A stretch of 12,601 nt of DNA, taken from positions 1 to 12,601 of the forward strand of contig CAYWTX010000537.1 in the NCBI GenBank assembly GCA_964461295.1. Direction: 5' to 3'. Source of the stretch: CAYWTX01 sp964461295 (lineage in GTDB: Bacteria > Planctomycetota > Phycisphaerae > SM23-33). The translations under genes and the position numbers were made by a program. Shown in pieces: positions 1-6,598 of this stretch (position 1 is its first letter; the number at the start of each line of letters is the position of its first letter). A model generated the notes under the pieces. It had not been told where the DNA came from and ran no database searches. It worked only from the letters and a program-made list of their open reading frames with translations.

Positions 1-173
1 AGGATGGAAGTCTTCCGCGAAGGAAGGTCCTCTCCAGGATGGAAGTCTTCCGCGAAGGAAGGTCCTCTCCAGGATGGAAGTCTTCCGCGAAGGAAGGTCC
101 TCTCCAGGATGGAAGTCTTCCGCGAAGGAAGGTCTTCTCCAGGATGGAAGTCTTCCGCGAAGGAAGGTCCTCC
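1..173. repeat. 35-bp tandem repeat array (about 4.9 copies)
   Basis: Units start at 1, 36, 71, 106 and 141, each opening with AGGATGGAAGTCTTCCGCGA. Units 1-3 are identical, unit 4 differs by one base (C to T at 135), and unit 5 diverges after about 173. The array is already in phase at base 1, so it may continue upstream of the window. Each unit holds the complementary words GGAAG and CTTCC, so it can form small hairpins (CTTCC-GCGAA-GGAAG). Each also has an AGGAAGG purine run 11 nt before the ATG of the next unit. The 35-bp period is not a multiple of three, yet all three forward frames are open across it. There are no spacers, so it is not CRISPR. Confidence 0.95.
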
Positions 174-258
174 GATGGCGTGGCGGGAGCCCCAATCGTA
201 TTGTTCGTATGGACTGTGCCGTGCGCGCGGTCCGTCGGACGGAGCAACAGGTGACGTA

Positions 259-780
259 GTGAGAACATCCATCTCGCGAAGCGCCCGCGGCATCGATGAC
301 GCCGCCGGCGCGATCACGCCTGGCAGGTCCCGCCGCGGCTTCACCCTCATCGAAGTCGCCGTCGCCGTCGTCATCGTGAGCCTCGCCCTCACCGCCCTCC
401 TGGTGGCCGTTCAGTCCAACACCCGTGTCAACGACATGGGCGCCAAGCTCACGCAGGCGGCGTTCCTGGCCGAGGAAATGCGCGAGTGGACGCTGCTGCT
501 GGCGCGGACCGATCCCAACGCCGTCGACGACGACAACCCGTTCCACTACGAAGGCGGCCCATCGCAGCCCTACTGCCCGCCGCGCGACGGCAGCGGCCAG
601 GCCATCAGCAGCCTGGCCCAGTGGTCGCAGGCGGTGACGCTGGCCTATCGGGACCCCAACGATCTGCTCTCGTCGCCCGGCGGGGGCGGCACAAGCGATG
701 TCGTCAACGTGATTGTTGACGTTCGGTTCCAGGGTCAGAGCATCCTGGAGACAAGTTGGCTGGTAGCGAAAAGGAACTGA
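259..780 (+). CDS. Type IV pilin-like protein, PilV/GspI-like minor pilin
   Basis: This is probably a minor pilin or pseudopilin that is inserted in the inner membrane, processed by prepilin peptidase and built into a pilus or type II secretion-like fibre. The class III signal is clear: residues 24-32 read SRRG|FTLIE, with cleavage after Gly27 and the conserved Glu5 of the mature protein, followed by a hydrophobic helix of about 20 residues. The globular part contains DPN turns (TDPNAVDDDN, YRDPNDLL). The frame stays open back into the tandem repeats. I chose GTG at 259 because it gives a normal 27-residue leader and because third-position GC falls upstream of about 270. ATG at 175 has a better ribosome-binding site (AGGAAGG, 7-nt spacing, inside the last repeat) but would give a 55-residue leader. 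The stop lies 2 nt before the next start, so the two genes are co-transcribed. The PilV/GspI assignment is by N-terminal motif and order, not alignment. Confidence 0.8.
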   Translation: MRTSISRSARGIDDAAGAITPGRSRRGFTLIEVAVAVVIVSLALTALLVAVQSNTRVNDMGAKLTQAAFLAEEMREWTLLLARTDPNAVDDDNPFHYEGGPSQPYCPPRDGSGQAISSLAQWSQAVTLAYRDPNDLLSSPGGGGTSDVVNVIVDVRFQGQSILETSWLVAKRN

Positions 781-782
781 GT

Positions 783-2291
783 ATGACGCGATGCAGCAAC
801 CGATGGACGTCGCGGGCCCGCGACGCGGGCTTCGCCAGCATCCTGTCGCTGTCGGTCGTTGTGGTCGTGGCCGCTACGGCCGTGACGCTGGTCGTCGGCA
901 CGACCAGCCAGCTTCACCAGACCGACAACCTGGCCAAGGTGCACGAGGCCCGGCTGACGGGCGAGAGCGGCGTGAGCTTTCTCGCCTACCAGATCGCGGG
1001 CGCTCCGGTGCAGAGCGGCCTGGATGCCCGGGGCGTGACGCTGGCCCTGGCGACGCACCTGCGCGGCAGGCTGGACGGCACGGCCAACCTGTCGCGCGTC
1101 GGCGGGCGGATCGTGCACGACCCCAACCTGCCCGACCTGAACGACCCCAACGACCACCGCGATCCGAACCTGATCCAGATTCCGAGCATCACGCTGGGGA
1201 GCACGAAGAACTTCAGCGCCCGCATTCACTTGCAGAACCCCGCCGAGCCCAACGACCCGTTCACGTTCCGGCTGGAGGTGACCGGGCGCGCCGGCCTGAT
1301 GGCCCGCACGGTGGGGCTGGAGTTCGAGGTGGGCGCCGCCGGCGATGGCGAGAGCTCCCCGGGCAGCCAGGGGGTCTTCGGTTTCCCGGGCGGGATCGTG
1401 TCCAACGGGCCGATCGCGCTGACGGGCAACGCCAAGCTCAGGAGCGTCAACGACGCCAACGAGTCGTCGCTGCTGACGACCACGATGACCAATCCGGGCA
1501 TCACGCTGAACGGCAACTGCACGATCGACGGCGACGCGTACTTGTGCAACCCCGCCGGGGCAGTGTCCATGGCGGGGAACTACTCGCTGGGCGGCGCGAC
1601 GCGGACGCGGGGCGACATCAACGCCCACATCCATAAAGGCGTCTCGCCGCCGGAACTGCCGCGGGTGGACACCAGCATCTTCAAGCCCCTGGCCACCACG
1701 GTGGTCACAGGGGGCTCCAGCGGCAACCTGACCTACAACAACATCCTGGTGCGGGCGAACACCAATCCCACGTTCGCGGGCAACACGAAGATCAGGGGCA
1801 TCGTCTACATCGAACAGCCCAACAACGTTCACTTCGCGGGCAACTGCGACCTGAAGGGCCTGGTCGTCACCGAGGACGCGGGCGACAACGGCTACACGTC
1901 CAACTCGGTGAAGTTCAGCGGCAACTTCAAGGTGGCCGGAATCGACGCGCTGCCCAATGAGGCGCAGTTCGCGGCCCTGAAGGCCATGCCCGGCTCGTTC
2001 ATCCTCGCCCCCGGTTTCTCGCTGGAGTTCGCCGGCAACTTCGGCACGGTGGCGGGGTACATCGCCGCCAACCAACTGAAGTTCACCGGCAACATCTCCG
2101 GCACGGTGTACGGGGGCATCATCAACTACGGCAACACGCAGATGACCCTGACGGGCAACTCGACCCTGACGTTCAACCGCCAGGGGTACCTCAACAATGT
2201 GGGCGGCAAGATCATCACCCCGCCCGGCTTCGTTCCCACGACGGCGACATGCACGATCCAGGTGAAACCCAACTCGTACTTCGAACAGTAG
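783..2291 (+). CDS. PilX-like pilus assembly protein with GN-repeat beta-solenoid-like domain
   Basis: A 502-residue protein whose N-terminus resembles PilX/GspK-type minor pilins: AG|FASILSLS (residues 15-24) leads into a hydrophobic helix to about residue 38, with no Glu5. Residues 40-190 are a secreted region with a DPN cluster (113-130). Residues 212-460 carry ten motifs of the form hydrophobic-[T/N/A/S]-Gly-Asn, with Gly at 215, 244, 265, 314, 333, 353, 380, 418, 436 and 458. Between them are short beta-prone stretches such as KIRGIVYIE and DLKGLVVTED. This pattern suggests a right-handed beta-solenoid, reminiscent of bactofilin-like folds; that is inference. ATG 783 has AAGGA 7 nt upstream, the best ribosome-binding site of the cluster. 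It sits 2 nt after the PilV-like stop and 7 nt before the next pilin gene. The solenoid may be exposed on a pilus tip or pseudopilus. No enzymatic motif is seen. Confidence 0.8.
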   Translation: MTRCSNRWTSRARDAGFASILSLSVVVVVAATAVTLVVGTTSQLHQTDNLAKVHEARLTGESGVSFLAYQIAGAPVQSGLDARGVTLALATHLRGRLDGTANLSRVGGRIVHDPNLPDLNDPNDHRDPNLIQIPSITLGSTKNFSARIHLQNPAEPNDPFTFRLEVTGRAGLMARTVGLEFEVGAAGDGESSPGSQGVFGFPGGIVSNGPIALTGNAKLRSVNDANESSLLTTTMTNPGITLNGNCTIDGDAYLCNPAGAVSMAGNYSLGGATRTRGDINAHIHKGVSPPELPRVDTSIFKPLATTVVTGGSSGNLTYNNILVRANTNPTFAGNTKIRGIVYIEQPNNVHFAGNCDLKGLVVTEDAGDNGYTSNSVKFSGNFKVAGIDALPNEAQFAALKAMPGSFILAPGFSLEFAGNFGTVAGYIAANQLKFTGNISGTVYGGIINYGNTQMTLTGNSTLTFNRQGYLNNVGGKIITPPGFVPTTATCTIQVKPNSYFEQ

Positions 2292-2298
2292 AGCCAGA

Positions 2299-2892
2299 AT
2301 GATGGAAGAATGGACAATCGGCCCCAACGGGGCGTTCGGCAATCAGCCCCAACGGGGCGTTCCGCAATCGGCAACGCGGCGCCGCGGTTTCACCCTCGCC
2401 GAACTTCTCATCGCCGTGGCGCTGCTGGCCGTGCTGTTGACGGCCGTCGCGGTGGCCACGCACGGCTCGCTCATGGCCAACAGCGAGAACCTGAAGATGG
2501 CGTCGCTGAACCAGACGGCCCGCGTGTTCCTCACCCGTCTGCGAACCGAGATGCGCACCGCGGAATGGGTGGACACCGGCGCCAGCACGACCAGCGTGTC
2601 GTTCACGCGTCCGGGGACCGACGCCAACACCTACGCCTACAGCTACACGGCCGACACGAAAGCGATGACGTACACGCGAACGCCCCATGGCGGCAGCCCC
2701 GTCAGCCAGACGATCTTCGAGGCCGCCTCCCCGGTCACCCTCGACCGGTTCATCGTCACTCGCAACATCGATTCCAGCGATCCCAACGACGTCCGCACCA
2801 TGAATGTCCGCGTCGAGGCCACGTTCTCGACGGACAACCAGACGCTGACCACGGCCTGCTCGGCCGCCGTGCGACGCAACCAGGACTATTGA
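2299..2892 (+). CDS. Type IV pilin-like protein, PilW/GspJ-like minor pilin
   Basis: A 197-residue prepilin with a textbook class III signal: residues 27-35 read RRRG|FTLAE, cleavage after Gly30, Glu5 present, then a hydrophobic helix (LLIAVALLAVLLTAVAVA). The next segment (about 50-80) is helical and rich in Asn, Gln and Arg, followed by a Thr/Ser-rich beta region ending in AVRRNQDY, as in PilW/GspJ-type components. The start is ATG 2299 or 2302, with only a weak GAG upstream. No other start codon lies between there and the cleavage site, so the leader must be translated through two 25-bp hairpin repeats (2316-2365). It is third in the cluster, 7 nt after the PilX-like gene. PilV-, PilX- and PilW-like products together form the usual minor-pilin set, though the order differs from the common proteobacterial one. 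The exact class is uncertain. Confidence 0.8.
   Translation: MMEEWTIGPNGAFGNQPQRGVPQSATRRRGFTLAELLIAVALLAVLLTAVAVATHGSLMANSENLKMASLNQTARVFLTRLRTEMRTAEWVDTGASTTSVSFTRPGTDANTYAYSYTADTKAMTYTRTPHGGSPVSQTIFEAASPVTLDRFIVTRNIDSSDPNDVRTMNVRVEATFSTDNQTLTTACSAAVRRNQDY
2316..2379. repeat. 25-bp tandem hairpin repeat inside the prepilin leader
   Basis: Two near-identical 25-bp units (2316-2340 and 2341-2365) start AATC and contain a perfect stem-loop GCCCC-AAC-GGGGC (2321-2333 and 2346-2358). A partial third unit follows (AATCGGCAACG, from 2366). They are translated as the leader of the PilW-like protein, between the start codon and RRRG. The word resembles dispersed planctomycete intergenic repeats, which suggests repeat DNA was captured into the coding frame. 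Confidence 0.85.
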
Positions 2893-3089
2893 GAATTGCG
2901 GATTGCCGATCAGGGATTGCGGGTTCCCCGGATCGAGCGCGACGTCTTCCTTCGCGCAAATCCGCATTCGGCATTCCGCATTCAGCGACCCGCATTACTT
3001 TTCCTCTTCCCTTTGCCCCCACCCGATTCGCTACAATCTCCACAACTTCGCGCCGGGCACGTCGCCCGAACCGTGGTCAGGAGCACAGA
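2893..3089. other. Intergenic region with imperfect inverted repeat
   Basis: The gap between the pilin cluster and the thioredoxin gene. A left arm (2893-2923, starting GAATTGCGGATTGCCGAT) is an imperfect inverse of a right arm (2959-2983, AATCCGCATTCGGCATTCCG and on). Both are built from a short GCGGATT/GCGGAAT word. An 11-base core of the first-kilobase tandem repeat, in inverse orientation, is present at 2946-2956 (CTTCCTTCGCG). The arms could form a transcript-end structure, but there is no T tract. No credible gene is seen here. Confidence 0.55.
3032..3037 (+). promoter_or_regulatory. Possible -10 element for the thioredoxin gene
   Basis: TACAAT matches a sigma70-type -10 box and lies 52 nt before ATG 3090. 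No good -35 sits at the right spacing: the nearby TTGCCC (3013-3018) is only 13 nt away. This is a tentative start point for transcription of the downstream gene, separate from the pilin cluster. Confidence 0.3.
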
Positions 3090-4169
3090 ATGTTCGGCAG
3101 AACCATCGCAGCGACCTTGTTGGCGTCCGTTGTCGTTTCGGCATCGGCCCTGGCCGCCGCGCCCGCCGCGGGCGCGGATGTCCCCGATGAAATCCTCACC
3201 AAGATGGACAGCCTCTCGGCGTTCCCCGGCCGGCCGCAGTCGGAGGAGGAGTACAAGGCGCTGCTGCCGAAGTTCGCCGGACAACTCACCGAATCGTTCG
3301 CCATGGGCTTGGCGGCCGAGGGGAAGTATCCCGCGGCCGAAAACCTCCTCGGCGTGCGGATGCGCATGCTTCGGGCGGCGAGTTTCCTGGACGAGTACGG
3401 CAAGACGGCCGGGGCGAGGCAGCAGCTGGTGGGCATCGCGGGCCGCATCATTTCCTCCAGCGCCCCGGTGGAAGCCAAGGTGACGGCGGAGTACTTCGTC
3501 GTTCGCGACCAGATCAAGCCCCAGGGCAAGCCTGTCGCCAAGGACGCCGAGAAGCGGATCCGGGCCTTCCTGCTCCGCTACAACGACCTGAAGATCCGCT
3601 ACCTGAGCCTGATCCGCGGCGTGGACCTCGCCCGCGACGCGGACCTGGAAGCCTTGCGGACCGAGTTGCTGGACGCCCTGCAAAAGGACCACCTCGAGTC
3701 GCCGGGCATTCAGGAGTTCCTGCTCCGCAACGGCCGACACCCGCTGTTCTCCGCCAAGCTGAAGCGCCTGGACGGCACGGCCCTGAACCTGCCGGGCGAC
3801 ATGAAGGGCAAGGTGCTGGTGATCGACTTCTGGGCGACCTGGTGCGGCCCGTGCATGCAGGAAGTGCCCCACATGAAGGAAGTGTACGCCAAGTACAAGC
3901 CCAGGGGCGTCGAGTTCATCGGCATCAGCCTGGACAAGCCCGACATGACCGCCGCCAAGCTGGCGGCGTTCGTCAAATCCAACGAGATGTCGTGGGTGCA
4001 TACCTACAGCGGCCAGGGCTGGGACGACCCCACCGTCCGGCAGTACGGCATCCGCGGCATCCCCAGCGTCTGGGTCATCGGCAAGGACGGCAGGACCGTC
4101 ACCGACAACGGGCGCGCAAACCTGGAGGCGACGCTCGAACAGGCCCTGAAGGGCGGCGCGGTGAAGTAG
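3090..4169 (+). CDS. Secreted TlpA/ResA-type thioredoxin-family protein
   Basis: A 359-residue exported disulfide-exchange protein. Residues 1 to about 27 form a signal peptide (MFGRTIAATLLASVV, then an Ala-rich cleavage region), so it acts outside the cytoplasmic membrane. Residues 30-225 are a mostly helical region of unknown role, rich in Arg, Lys and Glu. Residues 226-359 are a thioredoxin domain: WATWCGPC (248-255) holds the redox-active Cys252 and Cys255, and GIPSVWVIG supplies the cis-proline (Pro325). The extended helical N-terminal half resembles other TlpA-like proteins whose partner-binding region precedes the redox fold. ATG 3090 was chosen for AGGAG 6 nt upstream and because the signal peptide begins exactly there; the frame is open further upstream but without coding character. 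A role in reducing periplasmic disulfides, for example in cytochrome c maturation, is possible, but no cytochrome genes adjoin it. Confidence 0.88.
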   Translation: MFGRTIAATLLASVVVSASALAAAPAAGADVPDEILTKMDSLSAFPGRPQSEEEYKALLPKFAGQLTESFAMGLAAEGKYPAAENLLGVRMRMLRAASFLDEYGKTAGARQQLVGIAGRIISSSAPVEAKVTAEYFVVRDQIKPQGKPVAKDAEKRIRAFLLRYNDLKIRYLSLIRGVDLARDADLEALRTELLDALQKDHLESPGIQEFLLRNGRHPLFSAKLKRLDGTALNLPGDMKGKVLVIDFWATWCGPCMQEVPHMKEVYAKYKPRGVEFIGISLDKPDMTAAKLAAFVKSNEMSWVHTYSGQGWDDPTVRQYGIRGIPSVWVIGKDGRTVTDNGRANLEATLEQALKGGAVK

Positions 4170-4211
4170 GGGGGAGCCCAGGAAGAGCGTCGCTCGTTTC
4201 TCTCCCGCCCA

Positions 4212-4242
4212 TTGCCCAGCGCCGCGCCGCCGGGCATGATAT
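4212..4242 (+). promoter_or_regulatory. Putative promoter of cdsA, possibly leaderless
   Basis: TTGCCC (4212-4217) and TGATAT (4237-4242) are separated by 19 nt, slightly longer than ideal. The -10-like box ends 5 nt before ATG 4248, so transcription would begin at or next to the A of the start codon. There is no Shine-Dalgarno sequence before that ATG, in keeping with a leaderless message. Confidence 0.35.
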
Positions 4243-4247
4243 CCCCC

Positions 4248-5132
4248 ATGCCAAGTGCAAAGACCATCCGCACCCGCATCGTCTTCGGCACGATCATGAC
4301 TGCCGCGCTCGTCGGCTTGCTGCTGCTGGACAACTGGCTCGCCGTGCGTTTCGGGGATCAATGGGCGGGGGTCGTCCTGGCCGTGCTGGTGGTGGTGCTG
4401 TCGCTGCTGGCCCTGCGCGAGCTTTCGCGCATGGCGGCATCGGCCGGGGCGGGAATCCTGCCGGTCAGCGCCCTGGTGGGCACGGTGCTGGTGGGCACGC
4501 TGCCGCTGTGGCGGGCATGGTGCCCCTTCGCGTCGCGCACCGACGGCACGGGCGTGCTGGCGATCGCGGCCCTGGTGGTGATGGCTGCCTTCCTGGAGCA
4601 GATCGCGCGGCGCGGCACACAGGGGGCCCTGCTCCGCGTCGCCTGCACGGTGATGGCGGCGTTCTACCTCGGCCTGGGCGCCGCCATGATGCTCGCCATC
4701 CGCCTGCACGCGGGCGGCTCGACCGGCCCGGGGCTGCTCGTGCTGTTCCTGGCGGCCGTCAAGTCCACCGACGTCGGCGCGTACTTCACCGGCACGGCCA
4801 TCGGACGGCACAAGATGATTCCCTGGCTGTCGCCGGGCAAGAGTTGGGAGGGCCTGGCGGGCGGGTTGGCGGCCGCGGCGGCCGTGAGCGTGCTGGCGAC
4901 GTGGGCGCTGCTCCTGCCGCTGAGCCTGGGCGCGGCGGCGGCGTTCGGCGTGATCGTCGGGGGCGTCGGGCAGTTCGGCGACCTGGCGGAGAGCCTGCTG
5001 AAGCGTTCGGCCTCGGTGAAGGACAGCGGGGCGCTGGTGCCGGAGTTCGGCGGGGTGCTGGACATCCTGGACTCGCCGCTGATCGCCGCCTCGGTGGCGT
5101 GGGTGCTGCTGGCATGGATGACGGGGGGGTAG
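4248..5132 (+). CDS. cdsA: Phosphatidate cytidylyltransferase (CDP-diglyceride synthase)
   Basis: An integral membrane enzyme that makes CDP-diacylglycerol from CTP and phosphatidic acid, the entry step to bacterial phospholipids. At 294 residues it is close to the family's usual length. Several hydrophobic segments are visible (about 14-30, 40-57, 70-88, 101-117, 132-152, 162-176, 204-240). Diagnostic motifs are STDVGAYFTGTAIGR (173-187), LSPGKSWEGLAGG (194-206) and QFGDLAESLLKRSASVKD (242-259). The final signature reads PEFGGVLDILDS (265-276), whereas the family consensus has PGHGG and LDRxDS, so the usual His and Arg are replaced. Such variants may be normal in planctomycetes. ATG 4248 is preferred over ATG 4236, as the protein start MPSAKTIRTRIVFG fits the family; neither has a ribosome-binding site. 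It converges with the glycolipid synthase gene 53 nt downstream. Confidence 0.88.
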   Translation: MPSAKTIRTRIVFGTIMTAALVGLLLLDNWLAVRFGDQWAGVVLAVLVVVLSLLALRELSRMAASAGAGILPVSALVGTVLVGTLPLWRAWCPFASRTDGTGVLAIAALVVMAAFLEQIARRGTQGALLRVACTVMAAFYLGLGAAMMLAIRLHAGGSTGPGLLVLFLAAVKSTDVGAYFTGTAIGRHKMIPWLSPGKSWEGLAGGLAAAAAVSVLATWALLLPLSLGAAAAFGVIVGGVGQFGDLAESLLKRSASVKDSGALVPEFGGVLDILDSPLIAASVAWVLLAWMTGG

Positions 5133-5185
5133 GCCAGGGCGCGCCCCGCGGTCAAGCCGCATACCGGCCCCGCGGTAGATCCCCC
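5133..5185. other. Convergent intergenic gap with short direct repeat
   Basis: The two stop codons face each other across 53 nt. GCCCCGCGGT occurs twice (5143-5152 and 5167-5176), and GGGCGCGCCC at the left is palindromic. No T-tailed terminator hairpin is evident for either strand. Confidence 0.4.
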
Positions 5186-6316
5186 TTACCCGCCGAGCTT
5201 CCGCCTGATCCACTCGGCGATCGTCGCCGTGCCGGGACGGAACAGCCCCCTGGCCGCCGCCGACATCCGCTCCCGCGCGGCCGGGTCGTTCAGCACGCCG
5301 GCCACCAGGCCCGGCACGTCACGAACCTTCCGTGCCATGGCGGCTGCGCCGTGGGCCGCGAAGTACCGCCCGTTGCCGCTCTCCTGGCCCGGCACGGCGG
5401 GCAGCAGCACCATCGGCGTGCCGCGGGCCAGGCATTCCGCCGTCGACAGCCCGCCGGGCTTGGTGACCATGACGGCCGCCACGTGCATCAGTTCATGCAC
5501 CCGGTCGGTGAACGCGACGGGCATGAGGTCGCGTCCGGCCTGGGGCAGGGCGCTCAGGGCGCCCAGGAGTTCCTTGTTTCGCCCGGCCAGCACCACCACG
5601 TAGGCCCTCGGGCAGGCGGCCAGGATGTCCTGCGCGAACCGCGCCACCGGCCCGCAGACGAACTCCGTCCCGCCGGACAGCAGCACGATGGGCCGCTCGG
5701 GGGGAAGGTTCCACTCCGCCAGGATGCGCCCGCGATCGAGCGTCGCCGTCCACTTGGGGTGAATCGGCATGCCGCTGACGAGGATCCGCGCCGGGTCGAT
5801 TCCCCAGCGGCGAAGCCGCTGGGCCGTGTCTTCGGCCGGGGCGAACCACTGCTCCACGCCCTCGGAGTACCAGAAGCGGTGCATGCAGATATCGGTGACG
5901 ACGAGGGCCTGCGGCACGGCGAGCCGCCCGGCCGCGGCCAGGTGGGCGATCATCGGCGCGGCCAGGAAGTGTGTGTTGACGATCAGGTCGGGCGGATCGC
6001 CGGTCAGGCGGCGTTGCAGCGGGCGCATCTCGGTCCGCTCGTTCCAGAGGCGCAGGCGTTCCCGCAGGTTCCGCGCGGCGTAGTCGGGCCGGTCCTGAAG
6101 CCAGAACCCCAGGCCGTAGAGCGACGGGAGCTTCGTCACCGCGATGGCGAAGCCGCCGGCGTACCAGGCGCGGAAGATCCGCCCCGTGTAGTTGAGGATG
6201 TCGATGGTCTCGACCCGCACGTGGGGCGCGGCCTCGGCCAGTCCCGCCGCGACGGCCTTGGCCGCCTGGTTGTGCCCGGCGCCGATCGATGCGGTCAGGA
6301 TGAGGACGCGCTTCAT
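5186..6316 (-). CDS. MGDG synthase / processive diacylglycerol glycosyltransferase-like protein (GT28 type)
   Basis: A 376-residue glycosyltransferase with a GT-B fold, related to monogalactosyldiacylglycerol synthase, YpfP and MurG. It is expected to move a sugar from a UDP-sugar to diacylglycerol at the membrane. The N-terminal domain opens MKRVLILTASIGAGHNQAAK, where the GAGHN motif is typical of the MGDG synthase family. DLIVNTHF (110-117) and VVTDICMHRFWY (139-150) follow. The C-terminal donor-binding domain has SGGTEFVCGP (214-223), TKPGGLSTAECLARGTPMVL (285-304) and PGQESGN (309-315). Length matches the family (about 380). ATG at 6316 is chosen because the family N-terminus starts there; GGAAG lies 5 nt upstream. 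The frame is open further upstream but the extension is not family-like. Pairing with cdsA suggests membrane lipid biosynthesis. Sugar specificity cannot be read from sequence. Confidence 0.88.
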   Translation of the reverse strand: MKRVLILTASIGAGHNQAAKAVAAGLAEAAPHVRVETIDILNYTGRIFRAWYAGGFAIAVTKLPSLYGLGFWLQDRPDYAARNLRERLRLWNERTEMRPLQRRLTGDPPDLIVNTHFLAAPMIAHLAAAGRLAVPQALVVTDICMHRFWYSEGVEQWFAPAEDTAQRLRRWGIDPARILVSGMPIHPKWTATLDRGRILAEWNLPPERPIVLLSGGTEFVCGPVARFAQDILAACPRAYVVVLAGRNKELLGALSALPQAGRDLMPVAFTDRVHELMHVAAVMVTKPGGLSTAECLARGTPMVLLPAVPGQESGNGRYFAAHGAAAMARKVRDVPGLVAGVLNDPAARERMSAAARGLFRPGTATIAEWIRRKLGG

Positions 6317-6598
6317 AGGAGCTTCCAACGGCCCGCTTCCGGCGGCCGAGTACAGAGAAACGCCTCGGCGCCCCGATATCAACAAGTTTGGGTAAGAAAA
6401 AGGGCGAAGGGATGGTGGTGGGCGTCCGGAGGCGACCGGACCGGGATGGCCCGGCTGCGTTGTCCTCCGCGGCTTCGGCGCCCGCTTCCGGCGGCAATGC
6501 AACCGGCTCCGCCCGGCTCCAGGCTTGCTTACGTGGGTTAGTAGTTGTTATGAAGCAGGCTCGCTGGCAGGCCTTGCCCGAAAAGAACCGGAGTTCCT
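6317..6598. promoter_or_regulatory. Divergent intergenic region with 16-bp direct repeat
   Basis: A 282-nt gap between divergent genes, so promoters for both must lie here. GCCCGCTTCCGGCGGC occurs exactly twice, at 6331-6346 and 6480-6495, bracketing most of the gap. An AT-rich island (about 6376-6402, including GATATC and AAGAAAAA) stands out from the GC-rich background and may hold the glycosyltransferase promoter. No small gene is supported. Confidence 0.45.
6525..6553 (+). promoter_or_regulatory. Weak candidate promoter for the symporter gene
   Basis: TTGCTT (6525-6530) and TTATGA (6548-6553) are spaced 17 nt apart, about 45 nt before ATG 6599. The hexamers match sigma70 consensus only partly, so this is tentative. 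Confidence 0.28.

Noticed and set aside
1..173. CRISPR array
   Set aside because: The 35-bp units are directly abutting with no unique spacers, and no cas gene is nearby.
4..258. Coding N-terminal extension of the PilV-like protein made of repeat peptide
   Set aside because: All three frames are equally open because of the repeats, third-position GC drops before 270, and the resulting leader would be far longer than prepilins have.
735..2342. Long open frame on the minus strand opposite the PilX-like gene (535 codons)
   Set aside because: It mirrors the GC-rich codon pattern of the real gene, has no recognisable family and opposes a well-supported CDS.
3842..6541. Very long + strand frame (899 codons) across cdsA and the glycosyltransferase
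   Set aside because: It overlaps three confidently identified genes in other frames, and its Arg/Gly/His-rich text is typical of a shadow frame.
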